NCBI RefSeq assembly: GCF_001447155.2
Contig: NZ_CP014754.1
Span: forward strand, 3,720,001-3,784,000
From: Marinobacter sp. LQ44
GTDB lineage: Bacteria; Pseudomonadota; Gammaproteobacteria; Pseudomonadales; Oleiphilaceae
Direction: 5' to 3'
DNA: 64,000 nucleotides
Shown here: positions 43,636 to 53,158 of the stretch, in pieces
Numbering within the stretch: the first letter of the stretch is position 1
How the letters are laid out: the number at the start of each line of letters is the position of its first letter
The notes under the pieces: model-generated
Told to the model about the DNA's origin: nothing
Database searches by the model: none
Seen by the model: only the letters and a program-made list of their open reading frames with translations
Position numbers and translations under genes: made by a program

Positions 43636-44616
43636 TCAAAGTTGTTGGCGCGAGATGCCCTGCCGCACCCGGATAATATCTGCCATCACCGCCAAAGCAA
43701 TTTCGGCGGGCGTTTTGCTGCCAATATTCAAACCTACGGGCATATGGATCCTGCGGATCTGCTGCTCGGTCAGCCCGCCAATGCGAGCCAGCCGTTCCCG
43801 CCGTTTTTCCGAAGTTTTCATGGACCCCATCACGCCGATGTAAAACGCCTCGGTTTTGACCGCCTCCATCATGGCGGTGTCGTCAATGCGCGGGTCATGG
43901 GTGAGAGCGACCACTGCGGTAGCGCGATGGCAGCCCTCACGGGCAATGTATACCGAGGGCAGCTCCTGTTGGAGCGTCACGTCTGCCAAGTTGAAGTGCC
44001 GAACTTCCTCGGGCCTTGGGTCGCATACAATAACTTCAAAGCCCAGGCTGTGTGCAAAGCTCGCGCAGGCGGTGGCAACCGGTGAAAGCCCTGCAATAAC
44101 CAGTCGCGAAACCGGGCCAACACGTAGTCTCAGGCGCGCATGGGTCGCCTCCTCGGTAACCCGGGCGCCTAGCTCACTCTCCGGTTCCAGGTGAATGTCT
44201 CCGGTTTCCAGCGAGACCACCCGGGCAACCGGCCCTTCGCCCGATAACGCTGACTGAAGCGCCAGGAAATGTTTTCGGGTAGCGGCGGATGCTGGCCAGT
44301 GCTCTATCAGAACATCCAGTATTCCGCCACAGGGGAGGGTGACGCGGGCATTATCCGGGCCGTCCGGAGCGCCATAGCGAATTCGATTTATGCGTCCTTT
44401 GAACGTGTTGTCCCGCAGGCGGGCCAGAAAATCTTCTTCCACGCACCCACCGGAAAGCGAGCCGCAGTGGGCACCATCCTGCCGGGCGATCAGCCAGGAA
44501 CCTGGCGCTCGGGGTGAGGAGCCAAAGGTACTCACCACGGTACAGAACCAGAAGTCATGCCCCTCATCACACCAGTGCAGGGCTTGTTCAACAACCTTGA
44601 TATCCAGTGGCTGCAT
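43636..44616 (-). CDS. XdhC/CoxI family protein
   Basis: 326 residues from the ATG at 44616. The N-terminal XdhC_CoxI domain (about 18-85) has GSSPRAPGSWLIA and GSLSGGCVEEDF. The C-terminal XdhC_C Rossmann domain (about 175-320) has LVIAGLSPVATACASFAH, DPRIDD and GLNIGSKTPAEIALAV. XdhC-like proteins bind and sulfurate molybdenum cofactor for xanthine dehydrogenase and CO dehydrogenase-like enzymes. No molybdoenzyme gene is adjacent, so this is a stand-alone copy. The glycine motif is GLSPVA rather than the common GAGHVG. Confidence 0.88.
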   Translation of the reverse strand: MQPLDIKVVEQALHWCDEGHDFWFCTVVSTFGSSPRAPGSWLIARQDGAHCGSLSGGCVEEDFLARLRDNTFKGRINRIRYGAPDGPDNARVTLPCGGILDVLIEHWPASAATRKHFLALQSALSGEGPVARVVSLETGDIHLEPESELGARVTEEATHARLRLRVGPVSRLVIAGLSPVATACASFAHSLGFEVIVCDPRPEEVRHFNLADVTLQQELPSVYIAREGCHRATAVVALTHDPRIDDTAMMEAVKTEAFYIGVMGSMKTSEKRRERLARIGGLTEQQIRRIHMPVGLNIGSKTPAEIALAVMADIIRVRQGISRQQL

Positions 44617-44668
44617 GGTGTTCTGTTGATTTCCTGTGCTTGTTGAATGTAACCGGCTGGTTAATCTA

Positions 44669-45589
44669 TCAGTGTCTGGCCGTGTGGCGATAGTCACTTG
44701 GGGACTTGCCCATCACCTTCTTGAACAACCGGGAAAAGTAATAGGCGTCGTCGTAACCCAGCTGCCGGCTGATGTCGGCGAAGCTCTGGCTGGTGGTATC
44801 CAGCAACTGGCAGGCCCGCTCCACCTTCAGGTGCAGGAAGTGCTGAATGGGTGAGGTGCCGGTCTGCGCCCGGTAGCGGGTGGCAAAATGCGCCGGCGAC
44901 AGGCCGGACAGTTCCGCCAGTTGCTGCAACGTTAGCCGTTCCTCAAGATGTTCCCGCATGTAGTTATGGATGGTCTCCAGCTCCGCCTGTTGTGCCAGGC
45001 CGGTCTCATCGGCATTCAGGGGCACGGCGGCCAGCAGTTGTCGCAAGCGATTGCTGGCATGAATCAGTCCCCGGGCGCGAAACCCGGTCTGGCGAACCGA
45101 TAGCAGTCCGTTGAAATCCACCAACAGCCTCGGTTGCCGGCCCAGGTGGCGAACATGGTTGCTGCCATCAAACCCCATGTAGTTTCTGAACTCTTCTGCC
45201 AGCGGCCCGGTGTAATGCACCCAGTGAATGGTCCATGGGTTGTCCGGCGCGGCGGTGTAGCGATGGCTGGCACCGGCGGGTAACAGCAGAAGATCCCCCG
45301 CGTTAACCGTCAGGGGCTCGCCCGCGACATTCAGGAAGGCCTGGCCTTCGGTGCAATAGATCAAAAGATTGTCACGATGGTGTTCCCGGTGCATGTGATG
45401 GCCAGCGGCCCTGCGGTAGTGCCCGAAGGCCAGTGGATACAGCTCGCGGGTCAGCGGATGGTGTGCCAGTAGCCGAACAATGGGTTCCGGCACCACATAG
45501 CGCACGCTATCTGGCGGTACGGGCCACTGCGAGGTTTGCGTGGTTTTGGGAGGCCTGGAATCGTTAGGCATCGAAAAATAATCCATCAT
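44669..45589 (-). CDS. mmsR: AraC-family regulator of the valine pathway (MmsR-like)
   Basis: 306 residues with an N-terminal AraC_binding cupin domain (about 55-150: GHHMHREHHRDNLLIYCTEG, NAGDLLLLPAGASHRY) and a C-terminal double helix-turn-helix (LTLQQLAELSGLSPAHFATRYR and FADISRQLGYDDAYYFSRLFKK) ending with GKSPSDYR. It is transcribed divergently from mmsA, the arrangement of mmsR in Pseudomonas. It is therefore the likely activator of the valine operon in response to 3-hydroxyisobutyrate or valine. Starts at 45589, 45586 or 45571 are equally possible. Confidence 0.86.
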   Translation of the reverse strand: MMDYFSMPNDSRPPKTTQTSQWPVPPDSVRYVVPEPIVRLLAHHPLTRELYPLAFGHYRRAAGHHMHREHHRDNLLIYCTEGQAFLNVAGEPLTVNAGDLLLLPAGASHRYTAAPDNPWTIHWVHYTGPLAEEFRNYMGFDGSNHVRHLGRQPRLLVDFNGLLSVRQTGFRARGLIHASNRLRQLLAAVPLNADETGLAQQAELETIHNYMREHLEERLTLQQLAELSGLSPAHFATRYRAQTGTSPIQHFLHLKVERACQLLDTTSQSFADISRQLGYDDAYYFSRLFKKVMGKSPSDYRHTARH

Positions 45590-45704
45590 GGGCGAAATTT
45601 AGTCAATCACCCTTTGCCAAACCCCATGCTACGCTCTTTTCATATCGTGCCGCTTCCAGATGGGAAACGGCGTGCCCGCATAACAACAAACAGGGATTAT
45701 CAGC

Positions 45705-47198
45705 ATGAAGAAGATACCTCAGTACATCGCCGGTGAGTTTGCCCAGAGCCAGACCGAAAACTGGATCGACGTCACCAACCCTGCCACTAACGAAGTGATC
45801 GCCCAGGTGCCCTGTGCCACCGAAGCCGAAATGCGCCAAGCCATCGATAACGCCGGGGAAGTGTTCAAAAGCTGGAAAGAGACTCCGGTCTCCGAACGTG
45901 CCAGGGTGATGCTGCGTTACCAGGCGCTGCTAAAAGAACATCACGACGAGATTGCCGAAATCCTGTCCCAGGAAACCGGAAAGACCTTTGATGACGCCAA
46001 GGGCGATGTCTGGCGCGGTATTGAAGTGGTGGAGCACGCCGCTAATGTAGCCTCCATGATGATGGGGGAGACCGTTGAAAACGTCGCTCGCGAAGTCGAC
46101 ACCCACTCCTGGATTCAGCCCCTGGGCGTGTGCGCGGGCATTACCCCGTTTAACTTCCCGGCGATGATCCCTCTGTGGATGTTCCCCATGGCCATCGCCT
46201 GCGGTAACACCTTTATTCTGAAGCCCTCCGAGCAAGACCCGATGACCCCCATGCGCCTGGCCGAACTGTTCGAACAGGCTGGCGCTCCCAAGGGTGTGTT
46301 GCAGGTGGTGCATGGTGCTAAAGAACAAGTGGATACCCTGCTCACCGACCCGGCCATCAAAGCCATCTCCTTCGTCGGCTCGGTGCCGGTAGGGCGCTAC
46401 ATTTATGAAACCGGCACCAGCCACATGAAGCGGGTACAGAGCTTTGCCGGCGCCAAGAATCACATGGTGATCATGCCGGATGCCGACAAACAGCAGGTAA
46501 TCAACGCCCTGGTGGGCGCCTCCGTAGGTGCGGCCGGTCAGCGTTGCATGGCCATTTCCGTCGCGGTATTCGTGGGCGCGGCGCAGGAGTGGATTCCGGA
46601 ACTGAAAGAGGCCATGGCTAAAGTTCGCCCCGGCGCCTGGAACGATTCTGGTGCCAGTTATGGCCCGGTGATCAGCCCCAAGGCCAAGGAGCGCATTGAA
46701 CAACTGATTGCCACCGGCGAAAAACAGGGTGCGCAACTCCTGCTGGACGGTCGGAACTGCACCGTGGATGGCCTGCCCGACGGCAACTGGGTTGGGCCAA
46801 CCCTGTTCGGCAACGTGACTCCGGAGATGGATATCTATAAGGAGGAAATCTTCGGGCCGGTTCTGACCTGCATGAACGCCAACGACCTGGGCGAAGCCAT
46901 CGCACTGATCAACAACAGCCCCTACGGTAACGGTACCTCTATCTTCACCAACCACGGTGGCGCCGCGCGCCGGTTCCAGCATGAGATTGATGTGGGCCAA
47001 GTGGGTATCAACGTGCCCATCCCGGTGCCCCTGCCGTTCTTCTCGTTCACCGGTTGGAAAGGTTCTTTCTACGGCGATCAGCACGCCTATGGCAAGCAGG
47101 CGGTTCGCTTCTACACGGAAACCAAAACGGTCACCTCGCGCTGGTTTAACAGCGAAGCCACCTCATCCGAGGCGAACTTCTCAATTCAGCTTCGCTAA
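45705..47198 (+). CDS. mmsA: Methylmalonate-semialdehyde dehydrogenase (CoA-acylating)
   Basis: 497 residues. The aldehyde dehydrogenase fold has the oxyanion Asn150 in ITPFNFP, the NAD-binding [13 protein letters not shown] and the catalytic Cys281 in [10 protein letters not shown], the distinctive sequence of the CoA-acylating MmsA group. It oxidises methylmalonate semialdehyde to propionyl-CoA, the last step of valine degradation. It is the first gene of the operon, 115 bases from mmsR. Confidence 0.96.
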   Translation: MKKIPQYIAGEFAQSQTENWIDVTNPATNEVIAQVPCATEAEMRQAIDNAGEVFKSWKETPVSERARVMLRYQALLKEHHDEIAEILSQETGKTFDDAKGDVWRGIEVVEHAANVASMMMGETVENVAREVDTHSWIQPLGVCAGITPFNFPAMIPLWMFPMAIACGNTFILKPSEQDPMTPMRLAELFEQAGAPKGVLQVVHGAKEQVDTLLTDPAIKAISFVGSVPVGRYIYETGTSHMKRVQSFAGAKNHMVIMPDADKQQVINALVGASVGAAGQRCMAISVAVFVGAAQEWIPELKEAMAKVRPGAWNDSGASYGPVISPKAKERIEQLIATGEKQGAQLLLDGRNCTVDGLPDGNWVGPTLFGNVTPEMDIYKEEIFGPVLTCMNANDLGEAIALINNSPYGNGTSIFTNHGGAARRFQHEIDVGQVGINVPIPVPLPFFSFTGWKGSFYGDQHAYGKQAVRFYTETKTVTSRWFNSEATSSEANFSIQLR

Positions 47199-47213
47199 CG
47201 GAGGAGCCGGGTA

Positions 47214-48380
47214 ATGGACTTCAACCTGACCGAAGACCAGCTGGCCTTCCGGGATGCCGCCCGTGCCTTCGCCGAGAAATCCATGGCGCCGCACGCGGCC
47301 CAATGGGATGCCGAACACATCTTCCCGGTGGAAGTGATGAAGCAGGCCGGCGAGATGGGCTTTATGGGCATGTACACGCCTGAAGCCCTGGGCGGTATGG
47401 GGCTGTCTCGCCTGGATACCTCGGTGATCGTGGAAGAGCTGGCCATGGCTTGCCCCTCCACCGCCGCGTTTATCACCATCCACAACATGGCCACCTGGAT
47501 GGTGGCCAGTTTTGCCTCGGATGATCTGAAGCAGGCGTTTGTGCCCAAACTGGCCAGCGGCGAATGGCTGGCCAGCTACTGCCTGACCGAACCTGGGGCC
47601 GGCTCCGATGCCGCCAGCCTGCGTACCCGCGCGGTGCGAGACGGCGACAGCTACGTGATCAACGGCAGCAAGATGTTTATCTCCGGCGCCGGTGCCACCG
47701 ATACTCTGGTGTTGATGGCCCGAACCGGAGATGCCGACAGCGGCGCCAAGGGTATCTCGACTTTCGTGATTCCGGCCGATGCCGAAGGCATTTCCTACGG
47801 CAAGAACGAAGAGAAAATGGGCTGGCACAGCCAGCCAACCCGTATGGTCACCCTGGAAGATGTGCGCATTCCCGCCAGTAACCGGGTGGGTGAGGAAGGC
47901 GACGGCTTTGCCATTGCCATGAAGGGGCTGGACGGTGGCCGCCTGAACATTGCCACCTGTTCCCTGGGTGGTGCTCAGGCGGCCTTGTTGCGGGCCCGCA
48001 ATTACATGCATGAGCGCCAGCAGTTCGGCAAGCCGTTAGCGGCGTTCCAGGCCTTGCAGTTCAAGCTGGCGGATATGGCTACCAACCTGGTAGCGGCCCG
48101 GCAAATGGTACGTTTGGGGGCCTTCAAGCTGGACAGCGCAGACCCGGAAGCCACCCTGCATTGCGCCATGGCCAAACGCTTCGCCACCGACGCCTGTTTT
48201 GACGTGGCCAACGAGGCCCTGCAGCTGCACGGCGGCTATGGTTATATCCGTGAGTATCCGCTCGAGCGCTACCTGCGGGATTTGCGGGTGCACCAGATCC
48301 TGGAAGGCACCAACGAAATCATGCGCCTGATTATCGCCCGCCGGCTGCTGGAGGATGGCGTGGTAGAAGCCATCCAGTAA
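47214..48380 (+). CDS. Isobutyryl-CoA dehydrogenase (acyl-CoA dehydrogenase family)
   Basis: 388 residues with the acyl-CoA dehydrogenase signatures CLTEPGAGSDAASLRTRA (about 124-141) and QLHGGYGYIREYPLERYLRD (about 342-361), just before the C-terminal LEGTNEIM. Catalytic Glu is expected in the C-terminal EGTNEI region or nearby. It lies 15 bases after mmsA, in the position of isobutyryl-CoA dehydrogenase in the valine pathway, the FAD step making methacrylyl-CoA. Confidence 0.92.
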   Translation: MDFNLTEDQLAFRDAARAFAEKSMAPHAAQWDAEHIFPVEVMKQAGEMGFMGMYTPEALGGMGLSRLDTSVIVEELAMACPSTAAFITIHNMATWMVASFASDDLKQAFVPKLASGEWLASYCLTEPGAGSDAASLRTRAVRDGDSYVINGSKMFISGAGATDTLVLMARTGDADSGAKGISTFVIPADAEGISYGKNEEKMGWHSQPTRMVTLEDVRIPASNRVGEEGDGFAIAMKGLDGGRLNIATCSLGGAQAALLRARNYMHERQQFGKPLAAFQALQFKLADMATNLVAARQMVRLGAFKLDSADPEATLHCAMAKRFATDACFDVANEALQLHGGYGYIREYPLERYLRDLRVHQILEGTNEIMRLIIARRLLEDGVVEAIQ

Positions 48381-48409
48381 CCGGCCAGAGACAAAACAAG
48401 GAACCGATC

Positions 48410-49189
48410 ATGAGTGACCTGATTCAACTTGAGAAACGCGACCACATTGCCATCCTGACCATCGCCAACCCGCCGGCCAACACCTGGACGGCGGATTCCC
48501 TGGCGGCACTGGCGAAACTGGTGGAAGAACTCAACCAGGACCGCAACATCTTTGCCCTGGTCGTCACCGGCCAGGGCGAAAAGTTCTTCTCCGCCGGGGC
48601 GGACCTGAAAACCTTCGCCGACGGGGATCTTGCCCGGGCCAACGACATGGCCCAGCGTTTTGGCGAAGCCTTCGCCGCGCTTACTGCTTTCCGGGGCGTG
48701 TCTATCGCCGCCATCAACGGCTACGCCATGGGCGGTGGCCTGGAGTGTGCGTTGTCCTGCGATATCCGCATCGCAGAGGAGCACGCCCAGATGGCCCTGC
48801 CGGAAGCCAGCGTTGGCCTGTTGCCGTGCGCTGGCGGCACCCAGAACCTGCCCTGGCTGGTGGGTGAAGGCTGGGCCAAGCGCATGATCCTGTGCGGCGA
48901 GCGCGTAGATGCCCAGAAAGCCCTGCAGATTGGTTTGGTGGAAGAAGTCGTGCCCTCCGGTGAGGCGCTGGCAGCCGCCCTGAAACTGGCCGAAGGCGCC
49001 TGCAAGCAAAGCCCGTCGTCCATTGCCCGCTGCAAGCAACTGGTGATGAGTGCCCGGGACGGTCGCAGCCATAGCGACGGCTGGCGGATGGAGCGGGAAC
49101 TGTTCGTAGAACTGTTCCACACCGAAGACCAGAAAGAAGGCGTGAATGCCTTCCTCGAGAAGCGCAAACCAGCCTGGAAGAACCAATAA
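48410..49189 (+). CDS. Enoyl-CoA hydratase (probable methacrylyl-CoA hydratase)
   Basis: 259 residues. Crotonase fold with the oxyanion-hole GADLKTFADGD (about 62-72), the hydratase AINGYAMGGGLECALSCDIRIA (about 102-123) and the ALPEASVGLLPCAGGTQNLP segment with the two active-site Glu. In the operon it should hydrate methacrylyl-CoA to 3-hydroxyisobutyryl-CoA. Confidence 0.92.
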   Translation: MSDLIQLEKRDHIAILTIANPPANTWTADSLAALAKLVEELNQDRNIFALVVTGQGEKFFSAGADLKTFADGDLARANDMAQRFGEAFAALTAFRGVSIAAINGYAMGGGLECALSCDIRIAEEHAQMALPEASVGLLPCAGGTQNLPWLVGEGWAKRMILCGERVDAQKALQIGLVEEVVPSGEALAAALKLAEGACKQSPSSIARCKQLVMSARDGRSHSDGWRMERELFVELFHTEDQKEGVNAFLEKRKPAWKNQ

Positions 49190-49203
49190 CCGTCGAGACT
49201 GCT

Positions 49204-50289
49204 ATGAGTGAGCAACCCATTATTTTTGAAGAGTGGACAACCAGGGGTGATGAGCTGATTGCCGTTGCGCGGCTGAACACACCGCGCAACCTCAACTCGT
49301 TGTCTATGGAGATGATCCGCCTGCTCAAACCCCAACTGACCCGCTGGGCAGAAGACGAAAGGGTGTGCGCGGTCTGGCTGGAGGCCGAGGGCGACAAGGC
49401 CTTCTGCGCTGGTGGCGACATCGTGTCTCTGTACCGCAGCATGACCGAGCCGGGAAAACTCGGCGAGGGCGACCAGTTCTTTACCGAAGAATACGAGCTG
49501 GACTACCAGATTCACACCTTCCCGAAACCGATCATTTGCTGGGGCCACGGCATTGTGATGGGCGGCGGCATCGGCCTGATGGTGGGCGCTTCCCACCGGG
49601 TGGTTACCGAGCATTCCAAGCTGGCCATGCCGGAAGTGAGCATCGGCCTGTACCCGGACATCGGCGCCGGCTGGTTCCTCAATCGCATGCCCGGCCGAAC
49701 TGGCCTGTTCCTGGGCCTGACCGGCGCTCGGATGAACGCGGCTGATGCCTTGTTCACCGGCATGGCGGACCGGTTCGTGAAGCAGGAACTGAAAGCGCAG
49801 GTGGTCGACACCCTGGTTGCGGCCGACTGGCAAGGTGCCGATAGCCATGCGGTGGTCAGTCAGGTACTGCGCAGATACGAGCAGCAAAGCCAGGACGCGG
49901 TACCGGAATCTCCGGTGCAGCAGCATTACGACGAGATCCAGCAAGCCACCGATGCCGATTCCCTGGAACAGGTGGTTAGTCGCCTGCAGGAATTCGGCAG
50001 CCGCAACGACTGGCTGGGCAAATCTGTGAAAGGCCTGGCCTCAGCCAGCCCGACGTCGCTGGCGCTGCATTGGCAGCATTACCACCGTAGCCGTTTGCAC
50101 AGTCTGGCCCAGGTATTGGACAACGAACTGGTCATGGCGAAGCAGTGCCTCAGAAAAGGCGAGTTCGCCGAGGGCATCCGCGCCCTGCTGATTGATAAAG
50201 ACATGCAACCCCGCTGGCGCTACGCCGCGCTGGGGGAAATCGACAACAGCTGGGTAGACGAGTTTTTCAGCCAGGAAGCTGGGGGCTAA
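49204..50289 (+). CDS. 3-hydroxyisobutyryl-CoA hydrolase
   Basis: 361 residues, longer than a hydratase. The crotonase core has FCAGGDIVSLYR (about 64-75), GIVMGGGIGLMVGASHRV (about 117-134), MPEVSIGLYPDIGAGWFLNR (about 142-161), then the ECH_2 C-terminal domain typical of HIBCH. It frees 3-hydroxyisobutyrate from CoA, which is needed because methacrylyl-CoA is reactive. Follows the hydratase by 14 bases. Confidence 0.93.
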   Translation: MSEQPIIFEEWTTRGDELIAVARLNTPRNLNSLSMEMIRLLKPQLTRWAEDERVCAVWLEAEGDKAFCAGGDIVSLYRSMTEPGKLGEGDQFFTEEYELDYQIHTFPKPIICWGHGIVMGGGIGLMVGASHRVVTEHSKLAMPEVSIGLYPDIGAGWFLNRMPGRTGLFLGLTGARMNAADALFTGMADRFVKQELKAQVVDTLVAADWQGADSHAVVSQVLRRYEQQSQDAVPESPVQQHYDEIQQATDADSLEQVVSRLQEFGSRNDWLGKSVKGLASASPTSLALHWQHYHRSRLHSLAQVLDNELVMAKQCLRKGEFAEGIRALLIDKDMQPRWRYAALGEIDNSWVDEFFSQEAGG

Positions 50290-50331
50290 CCACTGCCCCT
50301 TGGCTTCACGACAACAACAAGGAGAAGCAAC

Positions 50332-51219
50332 ATGGCGAAGATTACCTTTATCGGCCTGGGCAACATGGGCGCGCCCATGGCCTCTAACCTGCTCAAGGCC
50401 GGGCATGATGTGACCGTATTCGACCTGTCACAGCCCGCCGTTGAGGCGCTGGTGGCCGAAGGTGCCAGCACCGCGGATTCCGGAAAGGCCGCGGCCGAGG
50501 GTGCAGAATGCATCATTACCATGCTGCCGGCCGGCAAACATGTGGAAGCGGTGTACCTGGGCGAGGACGGCCTGCTCTCAGCCTTGCCCGAAGGCACCCT
50601 GGTGATCGATTCCTCCACCATTGCCCCGGAGACTGCCCGCGCCGTTGCGGAAGCCGCTGCAGCGCGGCGCCTGGCGTTCATCGATGCTCCGGTGTCTGGC
50701 GGCGTAGGCGGCGCCAAAGCCGGCACGCTCACCTTCATCTGCGGAGGGGAAGAAGACACCTTCAACCGCGCCAAACCCATCCTGGAAGGCATGGGCAAGA
50801 ATATCTTCCACGCCGGCCCTCACGGTGCCGGGCAGGTGGCTAAAATCTGCAACAATATGATGCTGGCCATCCTCATGGCGGGCACCAGCGAGGCCCTGGC
50901 ATTGGGCGCCAAGAACGGCCTGGACCCTGCGGTGCTGTCGGAAATCATGAAGCAGAGCTCTGGTGGCAATTGGGCGCTGAACGTGTACAACCCCTGGCCG
51001 GGTGTGATGGAGGGCGTGCCGGCATCGCGAGAGTACCAGGGTGGCTTCCTGGTGAACCTGATGACCAAAGATTTGGGCCTCGCGTTTGATAACGCGGTGA
51101 AGAACCAGGCGTCTATCCCCATGGGCTCACTGGCCCGCAACCTGTTCCAGCTGCATGCGGGGCAGGGTAATGGTGAGCTGGATTTTTCCAGTATCCTCCG
51201 GCTCTACAAGGCGGACTGA
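50332..51219 (+). CDS. mmsB: 3-hydroxyisobutyrate dehydrogenase
   Basis: 295 residues. The N-terminal dinucleotide-binding FIGLGNMGAPMASNLLKAG (about 5-23) is followed by DAPVSGGVGGAKAGTL (about 119-134) and the catalytic Lys region GAGQVAKICNNMMLA (about 163-177), all classical for the beta-hydroxyacid dehydrogenase family. It makes methylmalonate semialdehyde for MmsA, closing the pathway within the operon. Confidence 0.95.
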   Translation: MAKITFIGLGNMGAPMASNLLKAGHDVTVFDLSQPAVEALVAEGASTADSGKAAAEGAECIITMLPAGKHVEAVYLGEDGLLSALPEGTLVIDSSTIAPETARAVAEAAAARRLAFIDAPVSGGVGGAKAGTLTFICGGEEDTFNRAKPILEGMGKNIFHAGPHGAGQVAKICNNMMLAILMAGTSEALALGAKNGLDPAVLSEIMKQSSGGNWALNVYNPWPGVMEGVPASREYQGGFLVNLMTKDLGLAFDNAVKNQASIPMGSLARNLFQLHAGQGNGELDFSSILRLYKAD

Positions 51220-51257
51220 GCGGTTCAGCTGTCCAAGGCGGCGCTGTAAAGATCCGG

Positions 51258-51992
51258 TTACCGTCCTGGCTGGGGATGCACCCGCAACAGCCAGGACGCA
51301 GCCGCAACTCCGACCAGACCAAGCAGGGCGCCCGGCAGTGCACCGAGTGCCAGGCTGACAACCAACCCGGCCATCAGCGAGAAGCCTCCGGCCAGGATGA
51401 TTCGGGGCCTGGAGGATGTCACAACGCCTTGCTTGCGTCGCATTTCAAAAGCCACCACCAGCCCAACCACTGCCCCCAGGCCCCAGCGCCTGTCGGCTTC
51501 CACGCTCAGGGGCAACAGTGCCTGCACGGCCAGCAGCATGATCAGAAACCATAAATGTATGGTGAGCGACTGGTTAAATGGCCCCAACACCCGGCCGCCG
51601 GTGTAGAGTGAAAGCAGGGCAATCAGGGTAATAGCGGCAAGATACGTTACCGTAGGCCGCGCCAGAGCCAGCGCTCTCCCTGCCCACCAATGCATCTGCC
51701 GGTGCCCCTGAGCCATCCGGTGCGCCACACCATCGGCACTGACGGTGGCAGATACAAACACGAACAGCGGCACCACCTGCACAAACCAGGTGATAAACCC
51801 AGAAGGCTCCCAGATCTTTAACAGGTGTTCTGTTTGAATGTCCAGGCCACCATCAAACCGGGGCAGGGTGGCTATCCAGTGCCCGAATACCACCACCAGC
51901 AAGGCGCCGGCACGCAGGGCGTCCAGGTACAGATCCCGCTCGGAACGTGACTTGGTGTGTTTATCGGATGACGGCGCGGATTGTGTTGCCAT
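51258..51992 (-). CDS. Acyltransferase 3-like membrane protein, short
   Basis: 244 residues from the ATG at 51992 (TAGGAG upstream); an open frame up to 52235 overlaps the next gene and is not credible. About seven transmembrane helices are predicted. The start RDLYLDALRAGALLVVVFGHWI is the acyltransferase_3 (OafA/YrhL) opening with its conserved His, but the protein is shorter than the usual 330-400 residues, so a trimmed or distinct subgroup is possible. It is downstream of the SGNH hydrolase gene on the same strand (7-base gap). Acyl-transfer and hydrolysis may be linked functions. Confidence 0.72.
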   Translation of the reverse strand: MATQSAPSSDKHTKSRSERDLYLDALRAGALLVVVFGHWIATLPRFDGGLDIQTEHLLKIWEPSGFITWFVQVVPLFVFVSATVSADGVAHRMAQGHRQMHWWAGRALALARPTVTYLAAITLIALLSLYTGGRVLGPFNQSLTIHLWFLIMLLAVQALLPLSVEADRRWGLGAVVGLVVAFEMRRKQGVVTSSRPRIILAGGFSLMAGLVVSLALGALPGALLGLVGVAAASWLLRVHPQPGR

Positions 51993-51999
51993 GAAACTC

Positions 52000-52704
52000 C
52001 TAAGGAAGGGCTGCCAGGGCTTGCGCGATGTAACGGTAACCTTTCTCCCCGGGGTGATAGCCATCACTGGCCAGCAATTCCGGGTCTGAAATGACAGGGT
52101 AGTGAACGTAAGAGAACCGCTCTGGCATCTCGCTGGCAAGTGTCTTGTACAGGTGATCCAGCAGCCGCGCCCGCCACCCGATAACGTGCCGCAACGGCGC
52201 GGGCAGGGCGGTAAACAGGTGCATGGGCGGAACACTCAAAAGCATCAGCGGTGCAGGGTAACGGGCACCGAGCAACTGTCGCAGCTCCAGCAGTTGTTGG
52301 CGAAACTTGTACCTGGGCGTAAAGCCGGTGGTGTCGTTCACCCCCATGCTCAGGACAACCAGGTCTGCTTCTGGCAGGTCCGCCTTCGCGAGCTGCTTGT
52401 TCAAGGCTCCCAGGCGAATACCGTTCACCCCAAAGGTATGCCAGGCAATGGCCTGGCCGGTACGTTCATGGATCTGCTTCGCCAACTGGCTGGCCAGCCC
52501 CTGCTCGTGGTTATCAACACCCACGCCGGCGGCGGTGGATTCTCCGATCACCAGAACGCGCCTGGCGGGCTCGCCCTCGCCATACTGCCCACACGTAGAG
52601 CCAGAGGCTTCCGGTAATCGGGGCGTGGTACGCCGGGTGCGTTTCCCCTGGTACAGCAATACCGGAAACAGCAGGGCTGTTGTCAGCCAGAATGGAAGAT
52701 GCAT
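52000..52704 (-). CDS. SGNH/GDSL hydrolase, membrane anchored
   Basis: 234 residues from the ATG at 52704. An N-terminal hydrophobic helix (about 4-19) anchors or exports an SGNH domain with Ser in VIGESTAAGVGV (block I), Gly in the FGVNGIRLG segment (block II), Asn in LSMGVNDTTG (block III) and Asp/His in LLASDGYHPGEKG (block V). An esterase or lipase acting in the envelope. It is the upstream neighbour of the acyltransferase-like gene. Confidence 0.86.
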   Translation of the reverse strand: MHLPFWLTTALLFPVLLYQGKRTRRTTPRLPEASGSTCGQYGEGEPARRVLVIGESTAAGVGVDNHEQGLASQLAKQIHERTGQAIAWHTFGVNGIRLGALNKQLAKADLPEADLVVLSMGVNDTTGFTPRYKFRQQLLELRQLLGARYPAPLMLLSVPPMHLFTALPAPLRHVIGWRARLLDHLYKTLASEMPERFSYVHYPVISDPELLASDGYHPGEKGYRYIAQALAALP

Positions 52705-52783
52705 TGTAAGGATCTCAGGCTTGATCAATCTGTGTTTGGCAATGGATAACCTGGCCAGACTAGCACGAAACCGAACCTGCTGA

Positions 52784-53003
52784 TTACCCTCCCCAAAGTG
52801 GCGGCCACTGCCCGTGATCCTTGATGTACTGCTCAATGGATTTGCTGCGGTAACCGCTGCTGTAGCGCCTCTTAACGCTGGGGGGTACGTAAGTCAGGTT
52901 GGCCTCGGGTACGGGGATGGTGCGAACCAGCTTACCCAGCCTCGCCGATGTTTTCCTCTGGCCGGTTCCAGGTGCCGTCAAAGCAAATGGCGATGCGCTT
53001 CAT
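52784..53003 (-). pseudogene. Remnant of a DUF2235-type alpha/beta hydrolase gene
   Basis: A frame opening at 53003 reads MKRIAICFDGTWNRPEENIG, a near-perfect DUF2235 (T6SS phospholipase Tle1-like fold) N-terminus, but stops after 23 residues. A shifted frame then encodes LVRTIPVPEANLTYVPP up to the end ...QYIKDHGQWPPLWGG, which looks like the C-terminus of the same kind of protein. A large internal deletion and a frameshift are inferred. The intact gene would be about 350-450 residues. Confidence 0.65.
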
Positions 53004-53091
53004 GGTAATGACCACCTGTCATGCCCACACCTTGCTGACATACACCAGAGCCAAAACTCCGGCAGGCAAGTACCGCCTGGCTGTTGTGAAT

Positions 53092-53158
53092 GAGTAACTC
53101 AGATAATTAAAGCCGATAGGTGAGGCGTGCGCCAGCGAACCCTGGCGGGCGTTATGCC
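53092..53158 (+). other. Candidate attC recombination site at the left end of the ParDE cassette
   Basis: A 1R-type end GGGCGTTATGCC (53147-53158) follows an inverted repeat GCCAG/CTGGC. A poor 2R-like GAGTAAC lies at 53092. The right-hand motif is convincing and the left-hand one is weak, so the exact start is uncertain. Confidence 0.45.

Noticed and set aside
43012..44085. Plus-strand frame of 357 codons across the lipoprotein and XdhC genes
   Set aside because: Overlaps two recognisable minus-strand genes. The translation is low complexity and Arg/His-rich.
45930..47084. Long minus-strand frame opposite mmsA
   Set aside because: mmsA is unambiguous. The antisense translation is His/Gly/Gln-rich and shows no domain.
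48721..49944. Minus-strand frame of 407 codons across the enoyl-CoA hydratase and hydrolase genes
   Set aside because: Antisense to two clear crotonase-family genes.
51993..52235. N-terminal extension of the acyltransferase-like frame
   Set aside because: It lies inside the SGNH hydrolase gene in another frame, and the ATG at 51992 has a good TAGGAG.
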